Source: an uncultured Oscillospiraceae bacterium
Lineage (GTDB): Bacteria; Bacillota; Clostridia; Oscillospirales; Oscillospiraceae
Assembly: GCA_934572445.1 (NCBI GenBank)
Contig: CAKTLD010000003.1
Coordinates: 1-45,468 of the forward strand
DNA: 45,468 bases
Reading direction: 5' to 3'
Made by a program: the position numbers and the translations under genes. The notes under the pieces were generated by a model, which worked only from the letters and a program-made list of their open reading frames with translations, was not told the DNA's origin and searched no databases. Positions 1 to 8,069 of the stretch are shown here, piece by piece (position 1 is the first letter of the stretch; every line of letters starts with the position of its first letter).

Positions 1-299
1 AAGAACAGCACGTCGGGCTCGGAGCCGGTCTCGAAGTCGGTCAGGACCTTGGCCTTCCACTCCTCGTTGGAGGTGGCAGAGCCATCGTTGACCTTATTGC
101 CGGTCTCGGCCTCGTAGGCAGCCACGGCCGCCTCAAAATTCTTACGGTTGCCGTCGTCGCCGCCGTAGGAGGTGACGACGTTCAGCGTAACGGACTGCGC
201 TTCATTGTTCTGACCGTCGTCCTGAGTGGCCTTGTCGCCGCAGGCGGCGAGACTGAGCACCATGACCGCTGCCAGAAGCATTGCAAGAAACTTTTTCAT
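1..299 (-). CDS. Sugar ABC transporter substrate-binding lipoprotein, N-terminal part (runs off the left edge)
   Basis: Only the first 99 codons are inside the window. The protein begins with a lipoprotein signal peptide: KK, a hydrophobic stretch, then a lipobox LSLAAC with the modified cysteine at residue 20, followed by a charged flexible linker. The mature part starts VTLNVVTSYGGDDGNRKNFEAAVAAYEAETG and continues to EWKAKVLTDFETGSEPDVLFF (sequence seen in pieces). This is the usual beginning of family 1 extracellular solute-binding proteins of carbohydrate ABC importers. The start has an AGGAGA ribosome site about 8 bases upstream. It lies downstream of the sensor kinase and the GH94/phosphomutase pair on the same strand, so import of a di- or oligosaccharide is likely. 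The permeases would lie to the left. The substrate cannot be read from this fragment. Confidence 0.82.
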   Translation of the reverse strand, partial: MKKFLAMLLAAVMVLSLAACGDKATQDDGQNNEAQSVTLNVVTSYGGDDGNRKNFEAAVAAYEAETGNKVNDGSATSNEEWKAKVLTDFETGSEPDVLF

Positions 300-352
300 G
301 GTAGGTATCTCCTCATCAAATTTTTGTGACTTTTTACCATGTCACGGGTCTT

Positions 353-358
353 ATTATA
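353..358 (-). promoter_or_regulatory. Probable -10 box (TATAAT) of the solute-binding protein gene
   Basis: A perfect TATAAT on the minus strand lies about 55 bases before the ATG at 299. The -35 region is poor (an ATGCAA-like hexamer at proper distance). A small hairpin, GTGAC/GTCAC at 326-345, falls in the 5' leader. A 9-bp dyad with a 3-base loop lies at 410-430, just after the stop of the upstream kinase gene. It has no T-tract, so it is not a clear terminator. The solute-binding gene therefore probably has its own promoter. Confidence 0.5.
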
Positions 359-438
359 GCGTATGTCGGGGAATTTGCATAAGACCTGCGCTTGCCTTTT
401 CTTGCCCGTCCTTGCGCAGTTTGCGCAAGGGGCGGCAA

Positions 439-2136
439 TTACACCTCGTCCAGCGGCAGCGAGATGCACACAAGGATGCAGTCCCTGCCCTGCTGCTCCA
501 CCGTCAGGTTCGCACGGCCGCCGTAAAGCAGCGTCAGCCGCTCGCGGACATTGCGCAGCCCCACCTTGCCTGCACCGCCATCCGGCGCGCCGTGCAGCAG
601 CGCGCTGATGCGTTCGCGGTCCTCGGGCGATATCGTGCCGTCGTGCGCCACTTCCAGGAGAAGCCGCTGCGCGCTTTGGCGCACGCGCAGCGTCAGCTCG
701 CCGCCGCGGCGGGGCGTCAGGTCGTGCTCGACCGCGTTCTCCACGATCGGCTGTAAAATGAGCCGCGGGATGAACGCGCCCAACAGTGTTTCGTCGATAT
801 CCTTGCGCACATGCAGCGCCGGGCCGAGCCGCTGGCCGATGATGTAGAGATAGGCGTCCACATATCCCAGCTCCTGGCGCAGCGCGATCATGCTGCGCTC
901 GTCGCGGTCGAGCGCGGCGTCCAGCATCGTGGCAAGAGCCTCGGTCATCGCGCAGACGCGGTCATTTTCGGCAAGACGCGCTTCCCAGCTGATGATCTCG
1001 AGCGTGTTGTTGAGGAAATGCGGGTTGATCTGTGACTGCAGCGCTTTGATCTTGGCCTGCTGCAGGGCCTGCTGCTCGCGGTAGAGCCGTTCAAACTGCC
1101 GCTGCAGTTCGAGCGACATGGAGTTGAAGTGGCTGTAGAGCTTCTGAAACTCCGCGCTGCCGGTCGTGCAGTCGATCTGATAGCCGCGCTGGCCGTCCTC
1201 CACGCGCGCCGCGGCGTCCACCAGTGTTTCCACCGGCAGCGTCACATAGCGGTAGAAGAGCAGCACGATGCCGCCCACCAGCGGCACGCCCAGCAGCAGC
1301 ACAAGGAGCACCGCCCATTTCAGCCCCGGCATCGCGCCCCACAGGTCCGGTTCCACCGCCGTCACCGTGACCGACAGCGCGTGCCCGCCGAACTCCGAGG
1401 TGTAATCCGTCAGCAGCACGCGCTCGTCCGCGCCCGCGTCCGCCGCCTGCTCGGACAGGCGGAACGTCACGCCGTCGAGCGTCACATCCACCTGCGCGTC
1501 GGAGGAGATGGCGGCAAAGGGCTGAAAGAGCGTGTCGGTGTCGCACAGCAGCGTCAGCTCGGCGTAGGGTTCAAAGGCGGCGGTCATCAGGCTGCGCGTC
1601 ATGTAGAGCTCGCCCTCGTCCTCCAAAAAATAAATGCCCGTATCCACCGTTTCCAGCAGCGCCGAGACCTGCGGAAGTACCTCCGTGCGGTAATGCTGCA
1701 GGCGGCGGTAGCTGTTGGCCCGGTAGGAGTCGGCGTAATAATAGAGCTTGTCGGGGTGGTCGTTGAAGGTCAGGAACACCGCCTTGAAGTCCGCGTCGCG
1801 GGAAAAGGTCTGGCTGAAGTAGCCCGTTACGCGGTTGTAGAGCGCCTGACGGTCTCCGCTCTGCTGGTAGCTGCGGTAGGCGTCGCGCACCTCGCCGTTG
1901 TACGATACCGCCTTTGATGCCTCCAGCGCGCCGGAAAGACGCAGCGCCGTCTGTTCCATGGCGTGGTCCACGTTGGCGGACACACTCTCGCGCAGGTTGC
2001 GCTCGTAACTGTGGTTGAGCAGGATGCCCGCCACGAGCACGATCGTTACGATCGGGATGACCCAGCAGGCGACCATTACCGTCATCAGCCCCCATTTGAG
2101 CGAAATGGGCTTTCTCTGTGTGTATTTTCTGCGCAT
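439..2136 (-). CDS. YesM/LytS-type sensor histidine kinase
   Basis: This 565-residue membrane kinase has a first transmembrane helix at about 18-40 and an extracellular dCache-like sensor region at about 45-265. A second helix lies at about 272-297 and a HAMP-like linker follows. A His_kinase domain carries the QSQINPHFLNNTLE motif, with phospho-acceptor His373, and a C-terminal HATPase ends the protein. This arrangement is typical of kinases that sense extracellular sugars and partner AraC-type response regulators. No response regulator is adjacent inside the window; the next gene downstream is the solute-binding lipoprotein, so the partner may lie to the left or elsewhere. The start was set at 2136 because GGAGGTC precedes that ATG; the frame stays open upstream but without a ribosome site. 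It probably controls the adjacent GH94/ABC sugar genes, which is inference from position. Confidence 0.85.
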   Translation of the reverse strand: MRRKYTQRKPISLKWGLMTVMVACWVIPIVTIVLVAGILLNHSYERNLRESVSANVDHAMEQTALRLSGALEASKAVSYNGEVRDAYRSYQQSGDRQALYNRVTGYFSQTFSRDADFKAVFLTFNDHPDKLYYYADSYRANSYRRLQHYRTEVLPQVSALLETVDTGIYFLEDEGELYMTRSLMTAAFEPYAELTLLCDTDTLFQPFAAISSDAQVDVTLDGVTFRLSEQAADAGADERVLLTDYTSEFGGHALSVTVTAVEPDLWGAMPGLKWAVLLVLLLGVPLVGGIVLLFYRYVTLPVETLVDAAARVEDGQRGYQIDCTTGSAEFQKLYSHFNSMSLELQRQFERLYREQQALQQAKIKALQSQINPHFLNNTLEIISWEARLAENDRVCAMTEALATMLDAALDRDERSMIALRQELGYVDAYLYIIGQRLGPALHVRKDIDETLLGAFIPRLILQPIVENAVEHDLTPRRGGELTLRVRQSAQRLLLEVAHDGTISPEDRERISALLHGAPDGGAGKVGLRNVRERLTLLYGGRANLTVEQQGRDCILVCISLPLDEV

Positions 2137-2190
2137 GCCGACCTCCGTGCAGTTTTTTGATATGACAGCATGGCGTGCCTCGCCATACCA

Positions 2191-2222
2191 GAAGAAAAGC
2201 CGTCCCGCGGGGGACGACTTTT
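2191..2222 (-). terminator. Intrinsic terminator after the phosphohexomutase gene
   Basis: A GC-rich 12-bp stem (AAAAG[T]CGTCCC with its complement, one G-U pair, CGCG-type loop) is followed on the minus strand by CTTTTCTTCT. It lies just downstream of the phosphomutase stop. It separates the GH94-mutase pair from the kinase, whose own leader contains a small dyad at 2170-2186. Confidence 0.7.
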
Positions 2223-2230
2223 GCTTTCTG

Positions 2231-3643
2231 TTACAGTGCCAGCAGTGCGCGCCAGGCCTTGATGTAGCCCTCGGCACGCTCCTGCGTGTCCGCCTCGGCG
2301 GCCATGCGCAGAAGAGGCTCGGTGCCGGAGAAGCGGCAGATGACCCAGCTGCCGTCTGCAAAGTAGACCTTGCAGCCGTCCTCGCGGCTGATATGGTCGA
2401 TGGAAACGCCGAAATCGGGGACACTTTCCTCCGTGAAGAGCAGCTCGCGCAGCTCCTCCTTGCGCTTGGGCGTCATGCGGAAGTCGGCCTCGGCCCAGCA
2501 GGGATCGCCGTACTGCGCGGCGATTTCGGCAAAGAGCGCGGAGACGGATTTACCCGTCACGGCCAGCATTTCCACCAGCAGCGCCGCAGCATAAATACCG
2601 TCCTTGCCGGAGATGTGACCGCGCACGGCCATACCGCCGGAGGACTCGCCGCCGATAATGGCGTTTGTCTCCGCCATCTTGGCTGATACCCACTTGAAGC
2701 CGACGGGGACCTCGTAGCACTTCTGTCCCAGACCCTTGGCCACGCGGTCAAGCAGGTGCGAGGTCGAATTGTTGCGCACGCAGGGGCCCTGCCAGCCGCG
2801 GTACTTCACAAGATAGTAGTAGAGCAGCACGAGCAGCTTGTTCGGGTGGATGAACTGCCCTTCGTTGTCGATGACGCCAAGGCGGTCGGCGTCGCCGTCG
2901 GTCGCAATACCGAGGTCGCAGTGCTTGTCGACCACCAGCGCGGCGAGCGGCTTGAGGGTATCGACATTCGGCGCGGGGAGCTTGCCGCCGAAGAGCGTGT
3001 CATGGCGGTCGTGGATGACCTCAAGATCGCAGCGGCAGGTCGTGAGCAGCATGCTCAGGCACGACCAGCTCACGCCGTACATCGGATCGAAGCCTATGCG
3101 GAGCCCTGCTTTTTTGATCGTCTCTGCGTCGATGGCGGAAAGCACGCTGTCGAGATATTCGTTCGTGGGATTGCCCTCGGTGATGAGCCCGCGCGCGAGC
3201 GCCTCGTCATAGTCGACGCTCTTGACATCTGAGGGAGAGAGACGGGCGATCTCGGCTTCGATGCGGTTCGTCACGTCCTTGTCCGCGTCGCGTCCGCCGG
3301 CGGTGAAGACCTTGATGCCGTTGTAAATGGCGGGGTTGTGGCTCGCCGTCACGGCGATGCCGTAGGGCATGCTGCGCTTTTTTACGGTGAACATCATCAG
3401 CGGCGTGGGGCTCGAGCGGTTGATGACGTAGGGGCGGAAGCCGTAGCCCGCCAGCACCTCGGCGGCCCAGTGCGCGGACTCCTTGGAGAGAAAGCGCCGG
3501 TCATAGCCGACGCAGACCTCCGCGCCCGCATGCCCCTCTTTTTCCATCAGACGGCAGAGCCCGGCCGTCAGAAGACGGATATTCTCCTTCGTGAACCCGT
3601 CGGCGATGACGGCGCGCCAGCCGCCGGTACCGAATTGAATCAT
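2231..3643 (-). CDS. Phosphoglucomutase/phosphomannomutase family protein
   Basis: This 470-residue alpha-D-phosphohexomutase converts hexose-1-phosphate to hexose-6-phosphate in the cytosol. All four family signatures are visible: the phosphoserine loop TASHNP (Ser101), the metal-binding DGDADR, the sugar-specificity loop GGESSGG, and the phosphate-binding RFSGTEP near the C-terminus. The length fits the family. Its start lies 15 bases after the stop of the GH94 phosphorylase, with AAAGGAGAA as ribosome site, so the two form an operon. That pairing gives a direct route: phosphorolysis releases glucose-1-phosphate (or GlcNAc-1-phosphate) and this enzyme makes the 6-phosphate. Whether it prefers glucose, mannose or an amino sugar cannot be decided from sequence alone. 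Confidence 0.9.
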   Translation of the reverse strand: MIQFGTGGWRAVIADGFTKENIRLLTAGLCRLMEKEGHAGAEVCVGYDRRFLSKESAHWAAEVLAGYGFRPYVINRSSPTPLMMFTVKKRSMPYGIAVTASHNPAIYNGIKVFTAGGRDADKDVTNRIEAEIARLSPSDVKSVDYDEALARGLITEGNPTNEYLDSVLSAIDAETIKKAGLRIGFDPMYGVSWSCLSMLLTTCRCDLEVIHDRHDTLFGGKLPAPNVDTLKPLAALVVDKHCDLGIATDGDADRLGVIDNEGQFIHPNKLLVLLYYYLVKYRGWQGPCVRNNSTSHLLDRVAKGLGQKCYEVPVGFKWVSAKMAETNAIIGGESSGGMAVRGHISGKDGIYAAALLVEMLAVTGKSVSALFAEIAAQYGDPCWAEADFRMTPKRKEELRELLFTEESVPDFGVSIDHISREDGCKVYFADGSWVICRFSGTEPLLRMAAEADTQERAEGYIKAWRALLAL

Positions 3644-3658
3644 AGCAGTGTTCTCCTT

Positions 3659-6040
3659 TCAGCCCATGATCACTTCTGCGCGGCACTCCGTGCCCGCGCG
3701 GAGCACAGGCAGCGCTGTGACTGCTTTCCCGTCTATTGTAACAGCCTCCACGCCTTTTTCAACCCCTTTTGGATTGACGACGTGGATGTGGTACATCGCG
3801 CCGCGCCAGCGGCGGTGCACGGTAAACTCTTTCCAGTCCGCGGGGATGCAGGGATCGACGGTGAGATGGTCAAAATCGGGCCGCACGCCGAGCAGATACT
3901 GCGTTGCGGCGTAATAGGCCCAGCCGGACGAGCCGGTCATGAACGGGTGCCGCGCACGGCCAAAGGCTGTGTGGTCGCGGCCCACGATGAACTGGCAGTA
4001 GGAGTACGGCTCGGACTGACGCACCTCGATCCTGTCGTTCTGCATTGCGGGACAGAGGGCGTTGTAGAACTTCATCGCGCGGCTGCCGCGGCCGAGCATC
4101 GCCTCGGCGCACCAGGCCCAGGGGTTCGGATGGCTGAAGATCGCGCCGTTTTCCTTGAGCCCCGGGTACACGCGCGTGACAAAGCCGAGCCCGTCGTCGA
4201 TCTTCGTGTAGCTCGGCGCATTCAGCAGCAGCCCGTAGGGCGTGTAGAGGTATTCGTCCACGCTGTCCATCGCGGAAAGCCCGCGCTCGCGCGAGGCGGC
4301 GCCCGAGAGCACCGCCCAGGTGTTGCTCTCCATGTGGACGCGGCCCTCTTCGTCGCGCTGTGTGCCGATCATGCGCCCGTCGGCGGTGATGCCGCGGGCG
4401 TACCATTTGCCGTCCCACAGCACGCGCTCGCAGACCTCTCTGACGTGCTCACGCATGGCGCGGTAATGCGCCGCGTCCTCATCACGGCCCAGCTTTTCCG
4501 CCAGCGCGGTGAAATTGCCGAGCGCCCAGTGGTGCAGGAAACTGACCATCGCGCTCTCACCGCCGCCGAGGTTCAGGCAGTCGTTCCAGTCGGCACGCAG
4601 ACCCTTGCACACGCCGTTTTGCCCCACCTGACGGGCGGAGAAGTCGAGGATGCGCTTCATGTGCTCATAGACTGTGCCCTCGCCGCCGTCGGCATAGGTG
4701 ACGGTCTCGTCGACAAAGCCCAGGTCGCCCGTCTCGCGGATGTACTGCACCACGGCGCTCACGAGCCAGAGCGCATCATCTGCGCAGGCGTCCTTGATAC
4801 CGTGCACGATCTGGCTTTTATCCGGCATGGGGATCACGGTGGGGGAGCGGAAGGACTGCTGCGGCTGCTCGGGCTCGAACCACCGCGGCTCGAACAGGTG
4901 CAGGCCGTAGCCCTCGTTCGTCAGCGCGCGCAGAAGCTCAATAATGCGTGCGCGGCACTTTTCGGGGTTGGAATGGGGAATGGTCATCGCGTCCTGCGCG
5001 GTGTCGCGGTAGCCGAGGCCCACGCGGCCACCGACCTCGATGAACGAGGTGAAGCGCGAGAACATCACGTTGATCTCGCTTTGGTACAGGTTCCAGATGT
5101 TGAGCTCGGTGTTCATGCCTTCGCTCGGCGTTTCCACCTGCAAAGCGCTGAGCTTGTCGTCCCAGAACCGGCGCAGGCGGCGAAAGTCCTCGTCCGCGCG
5201 CTGCTGCGTGTATTTTTCACGCGCGGCCCTGCCTGCGGCATAGCCGCCCTCGCCGAGCAGGAAAAGCAGGCGCGCTTCTTCGCCCGCGTTCAGCGTCAGC
5301 TTTTTTTGCAGCACGGCGCAGTGGTTGCCGCCGTTTTCATAGGAGCCGTTGCATCTGCCCTCCTCCACAGCGATGGGGTCGCGCTCGGTGCGGTACGGGC
5401 CGAGGAATGTGTCGCGCAGGCAGTCGAAGCCGTCGGGCGTAAAATCGGAGGTGAAGAACTGGTAGCCGTTTTCCTCATAGTGGAGCTCGTATTCGATGAC
5501 GCCGTCCTTATACCGGCTGCCCGCGGCGTACAGGCTCATCTGGAAGTTGCGGTTGTCCATGTCCACATGGTGGAAGCTGAATTCCGCATAGGAAAAAACG
5601 GAAAGGCGGCGCGGCCTTCCGCTGTCGTTGCGCAGCGCGACGTTCCAGATCTCGACGGGGTCGTCCATGGCGACAAACAGCGTCTGCTCGGCGTGAATGT
5701 CGGAATAGCCGCTCTCGTAGCGCACATAGCCGAGGCCGTGGCGGCAGCGGTATTTTGCCTTATCCCTGCCAACAGGCTGCCAGGAGACCGTCCAGTATTC
5801 ACCCGTGTCGTCGTCGCGGAGGTACACATAGTGCCCCGGGCCGTCCATCGGCACGCCGTTGGGGCGGAAGCGCGTGATGCGGTGATACTCCGACGAGCCG
5901 CACAGCAGATATCCGCCCGCCGTGTGGTTGAACACGCCGTACATCTCCTTCTGCCCGATATAGTTCGTCCACGAGACGGGAAGATCGACGCGGTCGATCA
6001 CATACTCGCGGTTTTCATTGTCAAAATGTCCGTACTGCAT
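3659..6040 (-). CDS. GH94 disaccharide phosphorylase (cellobiose or N,N'-diacetylchitobiose phosphorylase type)
   Basis: The 793-residue cytosolic enzyme should cleave a beta-linked disaccharide with inorganic phosphate to sugar-1-phosphate plus free sugar. The N-terminus (FDNENREYVI, WTNYIG, TAGGY, RITRFRPNGVPMDGPGHYVYLRDD) and the (alpha/alpha)6 barrel motifs are those of GH94. They include GYRDTAQDAM at about 344-352 and ADWNDCLNLGGGESAM at about 483-498, which holds the likely general-acid aspartate. The N-terminal FRPNGVPMDGPGHYVYLRDD stretch and the ADWNDCLNLG motif look closer to chitobiose phosphorylases than to classical cellobiose phosphorylases, but I would not fix the substrate. 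The start has GGAGGC six bases upstream. It is first in an operon with the phosphohexomutase, and a TATAAT box (minus, 6073-6078) lies about 35 bases before the start. Confidence 0.87.
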   Translation of the reverse strand: MQYGHFDNENREYVIDRVDLPVSWTNYIGQKEMYGVFNHTAGGYLLCGSSEYHRITRFRPNGVPMDGPGHYVYLRDDDTGEYWTVSWQPVGRDKAKYRCRHGLGYVRYESGYSDIHAEQTLFVAMDDPVEIWNVALRNDSGRPRRLSVFSYAEFSFHHVDMDNRNFQMSLYAAGSRYKDGVIEYELHYEENGYQFFTSDFTPDGFDCLRDTFLGPYRTERDPIAVEEGRCNGSYENGGNHCAVLQKKLTLNAGEEARLLFLLGEGGYAAGRAAREKYTQQRADEDFRRLRRFWDDKLSALQVETPSEGMNTELNIWNLYQSEINVMFSRFTSFIEVGGRVGLGYRDTAQDAMTIPHSNPEKCRARIIELLRALTNEGYGLHLFEPRWFEPEQPQQSFRSPTVIPMPDKSQIVHGIKDACADDALWLVSAVVQYIRETGDLGFVDETVTYADGGEGTVYEHMKRILDFSARQVGQNGVCKGLRADWNDCLNLGGGESAMVSFLHHWALGNFTALAEKLGRDEDAAHYRAMREHVREVCERVLWDGKWYARGITADGRMIGTQRDEEGRVHMESNTWAVLSGAASRERGLSAMDSVDEYLYTPYGLLLNAPSYTKIDDGLGFVTRVYPGLKENGAIFSHPNPWAWCAEAMLGRGSRAMKFYNALCPAMQNDRIEVRQSEPYSYCQFIVGRDHTAFGRARHPFMTGSSGWAYYAATQYLLGVRPDFDHLTVDPCIPADWKEFTVHRRWRGAMYHIHVVNPKGVEKGVEAVTIDGKAVTALPVLRAGTECRAEVIMG

Positions 6041-6172
6041 AAGCCTGCCTCCGCACTTTTCTGTATGGCAGTATTATACCGCCTTTTGCGCCGGCAGAAA
6101 AGAACTGGAAATGCAGCTTTTTGCCTATTCTTGCGCCCTGTGCCGCGCGCGGGCGGCTTTACAACTTCCTGA

Positions 6173-6201
6173 TTGACAAAATTCGACGAGGCTGTTATAA
6201 T
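6173..6201 (+). promoter_or_regulatory. Strong sigma-A promoter for the DUF3870 gene
   Basis: A perfect TTGACA at 6173-6178 and perfect TATAAT at 6196-6201 are separated by 17 bases. Transcription should start near 6208, giving a leader of about 57 bases before the TTG start at 6265. Confidence 0.85.
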
Positions 6202-6264
6202 ATTCAAAAATAAGATACCGGCAACGGGATTTATGTGCAATTTGCCTTATTTGGAGGCGGCTTT

Positions 6265-6585
6265 TTGGATACGATGAATTCCGTTTTCGTGATCGGCGAG
6301 TCCCGCACCAACGCGGACAATGCCATCACCAAAACGTTCGGCACCTTTTACATGGCGTTCGAGGTCGACGATAAGACCTTTGAAATCCTGGACTTCAGCT
6401 GCACGCACACGATCGCCACAACGCAGGACTACCTGCGCAGACTCTTTCTCGGCCAGACCTTCCCCGAGGTGGACGACTGGCTGGAGGACGCGCTGAACCG
6501 CCGCTACGGCGGCTCGTCGCGTCGGGCTGTGCTTGTCGCCTACCGTGACGCACTCAAGCGCTGGCGGCTGATGACCGGAAACTGA
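6265..6585 (+). CDS. DUF3870 domain protein
   Basis: A small soluble protein of 106 residues recognised as the DUF3870 family: (M)NSVFVIGESRTNADNAITKTFGTFYMAFEVD near the N-terminus and a central FSCTHTIATTQDYLRRLFLG. The family has no established function. Three starts are possible. A GGAGGCGG site at 6253-6260 sits 6 bases before TTG 6265, but 15 before ATG 6274, and lies inside the longer GTG-initiated frame (6235), so TTG 6265 is preferred. It has its own consensus promoter. In related genomes such genes can sit near transporters and peptidases; here a DUF819 membrane protein follows after a structured leader of about 200 bases. Confidence 0.7.
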   Translation: MDTMNSVFVIGESRTNADNAITKTFGTFYMAFEVDDKTFEILDFSCTHTIATTQDYLRRLFLGQTFPEVDDWLEDALNRRYGGSSRRAVLVAYRDALKRWRLMTGN

Positions 6586-6654
6586 GAGAGAAAAACTGAA
6601 TCGCTGCTTCACGACTGCCTGCCACAGCCCACCGCTATGGCGTCGCAGCTGAAA

Positions 6655-6712
6655 CCCAGCAGAATTAGGCCCCCGCTATGCCGGTGTCTGGTTTTGTTGG
6701 GCTTTTTCTTTT
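6655..6712 (+). terminator. Terminator-like hairpin, possibly an attenuator, before the DUF819 gene
   Basis: A 10-bp stem (6655-6664 with 6692-6701, two G-U pairs) encloses a 27-base loop and is followed by CTTTTTCTTTTC. Just upstream, GCTG/CAGC and CGAC/GTCG (6603-6606 with 6646-6649; 6612-6615 with 6642-6645) form a second element, and CAGC at 6646-6649 can also take part in a competing hairpin with 6657-6660. It may simply end the DUF3870 transcript, or act as a regulated leader for the transporter. Confidence 0.5.
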
Positions 6713-6739
6713 CGGCGGCGGACCTTCAAAGAGGTCACA

Positions 6740-6754
6740 ACACTCTGTGAGTGT
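6740..6754 (+). promoter_or_regulatory. Perfect 6-bp dyad, possible operator, before the DUF819 gene
   Basis: ACACTC and GAGTGT are separated by TGT, about 32 bases before the ATG and upstream of the AAAGGGAG ribosome site. It could be a repressor site or a small hairpin. No regulator is identified. Confidence 0.3.
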
Positions 6755-6786
6755 GACAATATTTTTAGAAAAAGGGAGAAGACAAC

Positions 6787-7959
6787 ATGATTACCAACGG
6801 CTTTACCTATGTGGCGGTGCTGCTCTTTATGGCGGCTGTTCTCGTCACGCTGGAGAAGAGCGCCAAGGGCGGCTTGCAGAAGTTCTTCAAGTATGTCCCC
6901 GCGGTCGTTCTCTGCTACCTGATCGCCATGCTGATGTGCACGCTGAAGGTCTGGGATATGGCGGAGACCAAGGCGGCCTACAGCGCCCTGAAAAACAACC
7001 TTACCTATGCGATGATCTTTGCGATGCTGCTCCGCTGCGATATCCGCAAGGTCCTCAAGCTCGGCCCCAAGATGCTCATCGGCTTCTTCTGCGCCACCTT
7101 TACCATCATGATCGGCTTCATCTGCGCGTTCCTGATGATGAAGGGTGTCATCGGCTCCAACGCCTGGATGGGTCTCGGCGCCCTCTGCGGCAGCTGGATC
7201 GGCGGCAGCGGCAACATGGTCGCCGTTCAGGCGGCGCTTGATATCAGCGAGGCCGACATGGGCTACGCGCTGGTTATCGACTCGATTGACTATTCCCTCT
7301 GGGTCATGTTCCTGCTGTGGGCCATTCAGCTTGCCCCCAAGTTCAACAAGTGGACCAAGGCTGACACCAGCAAGCTCGACGAGGTTTCCTCCCGCCTGGA
7401 GGAAGAGGCCAAGCTCAACACCAAGCCCATCACCTTCCAGAGCCTGATCCTTCTGCTCGGCTCGGCGTTCCTTGTCAGCGCCATCGGCACCAACGTCGGC
7501 AACAAGCTCTTCGCGCTGACCAACTTCTCGGATAAGGCGACCTGGACCGTCCTGTTCGTTACCGTCGTCGCCCTGATCGCCGCCGTCACCCCGCTCGGCA
7601 AGGTCGCCGGCTCCAGCGAGGTCTCCAACCTCCTGCTCTATTCCGTCATCGGCCTGCTGGCTTCCCGCGCGAGCCTGCTTGAGCTCGGCGAGGCGCCTGC
7701 CTGGATCGCCACGGGCTTCATCGTCCTCGGCATCCACGCCGTACTCATGCTCATTCTCTGCAAGGTCCTCAAGCTCGACCTCTTCACCGCGGGCGTGGCA
7801 TCCCTTGCCAACATCGGCGGTACGGCTTCCGCGCCGGTCCTGGCCGGCTCCTACTCCGGCTCTCTCGTCCCCGTCGGCATCCTGATGGCCCTCATGGGCT
7901 ATGTGGTCGGCACGCCGCTGGCGGTCGTCTGCGCACACATCATGGAGTCCCTGGCCTGA
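6787..7959 (+). CDS. DUF819 family membrane protein (putative transporter)
   Basis: A 390-residue integral membrane protein with about ten hydrophobic helices and glycine-rich re-entrant-like stretches: CGSWIGGSGNMVAVQ at about 138-152 and LANIGGTASAPVLAGSYSG in the C-terminal half. The two half-molecules resemble each other loosely, as in symmetrical secondary transporters. I recognise it as the DUF819 (YjcL-like) family, whose substrate is not established. A good ribosome site, AAAGGGAG, precedes the ATG. It is followed on the same strand by two dipeptidases, after 110 bases with two hairpins. Uptake or export of a dipeptide or peptidoglycan-derived peptide is therefore a reasonable inference from context, not a demonstrated role. 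Confidence 0.78.
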   Translation: MITNGFTYVAVLLFMAAVLVTLEKSAKGGLQKFFKYVPAVVLCYLIAMLMCTLKVWDMAETKAAYSALKNNLTYAMIFAMLLRCDIRKVLKLGPKMLIGFFCATFTIMIGFICAFLMMKGVIGSNAWMGLGALCGSWIGGSGNMVAVQAALDISEADMGYALVIDSIDYSLWVMFLLWAIQLAPKFNKWTKADTSKLDEVSSRLEEEAKLNTKPITFQSLILLLGSAFLVSAIGTNVGNKLFALTNFSDKATWTVLFVTVVALIAAVTPLGKVAGSSEVSNLLLYSVIGLLASRASLLELGEAPAWIATGFIVLGIHAVLMLILCKVLKLDLFTAGVASLANIGGTASAPVLAGSYSGSLVPVGILMALMGYVVGTPLAVVCAHIMESLA

Positions 7960-7972
7960 GATCCCTTACGCT

Positions 7973-8039
7973 GCGGCGTCTGTGCGCCGCGGGATAACCG
8001 TTTCGACTGTGCAGGTGAACACCGTTTCACCTGCACAGT
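7973..8039 (+). terminator. Two consecutive hairpins between the DUF819 and PepD genes
   Basis: GCGGCG/CGCCGC (7973-7990) is followed by a perfect 14-bp stem, 8006-8019 with 8026-8039. Only a short T-run (TTTCCT) follows, so it may be a partial terminator or mRNA-processing/stability element that lowers expression of the downstream peptidases relative to the membrane protein. No clear promoter is seen between it and the PepD start. Confidence 0.5.
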
Positions 8040-8069
8040 TTCCTAAGAACATAGCTTAAGGAGCAACGT

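Noticed and set aside
3338..6172. 944-codon plus-strand open frame opposite the GH94 gene
   Set aside because: It is antisense to a complete GH94 enzyme, has no ribosome site and encodes a His/Arg/Ala/Val-rich sequence typical of the complement of high-GC coding DNA.
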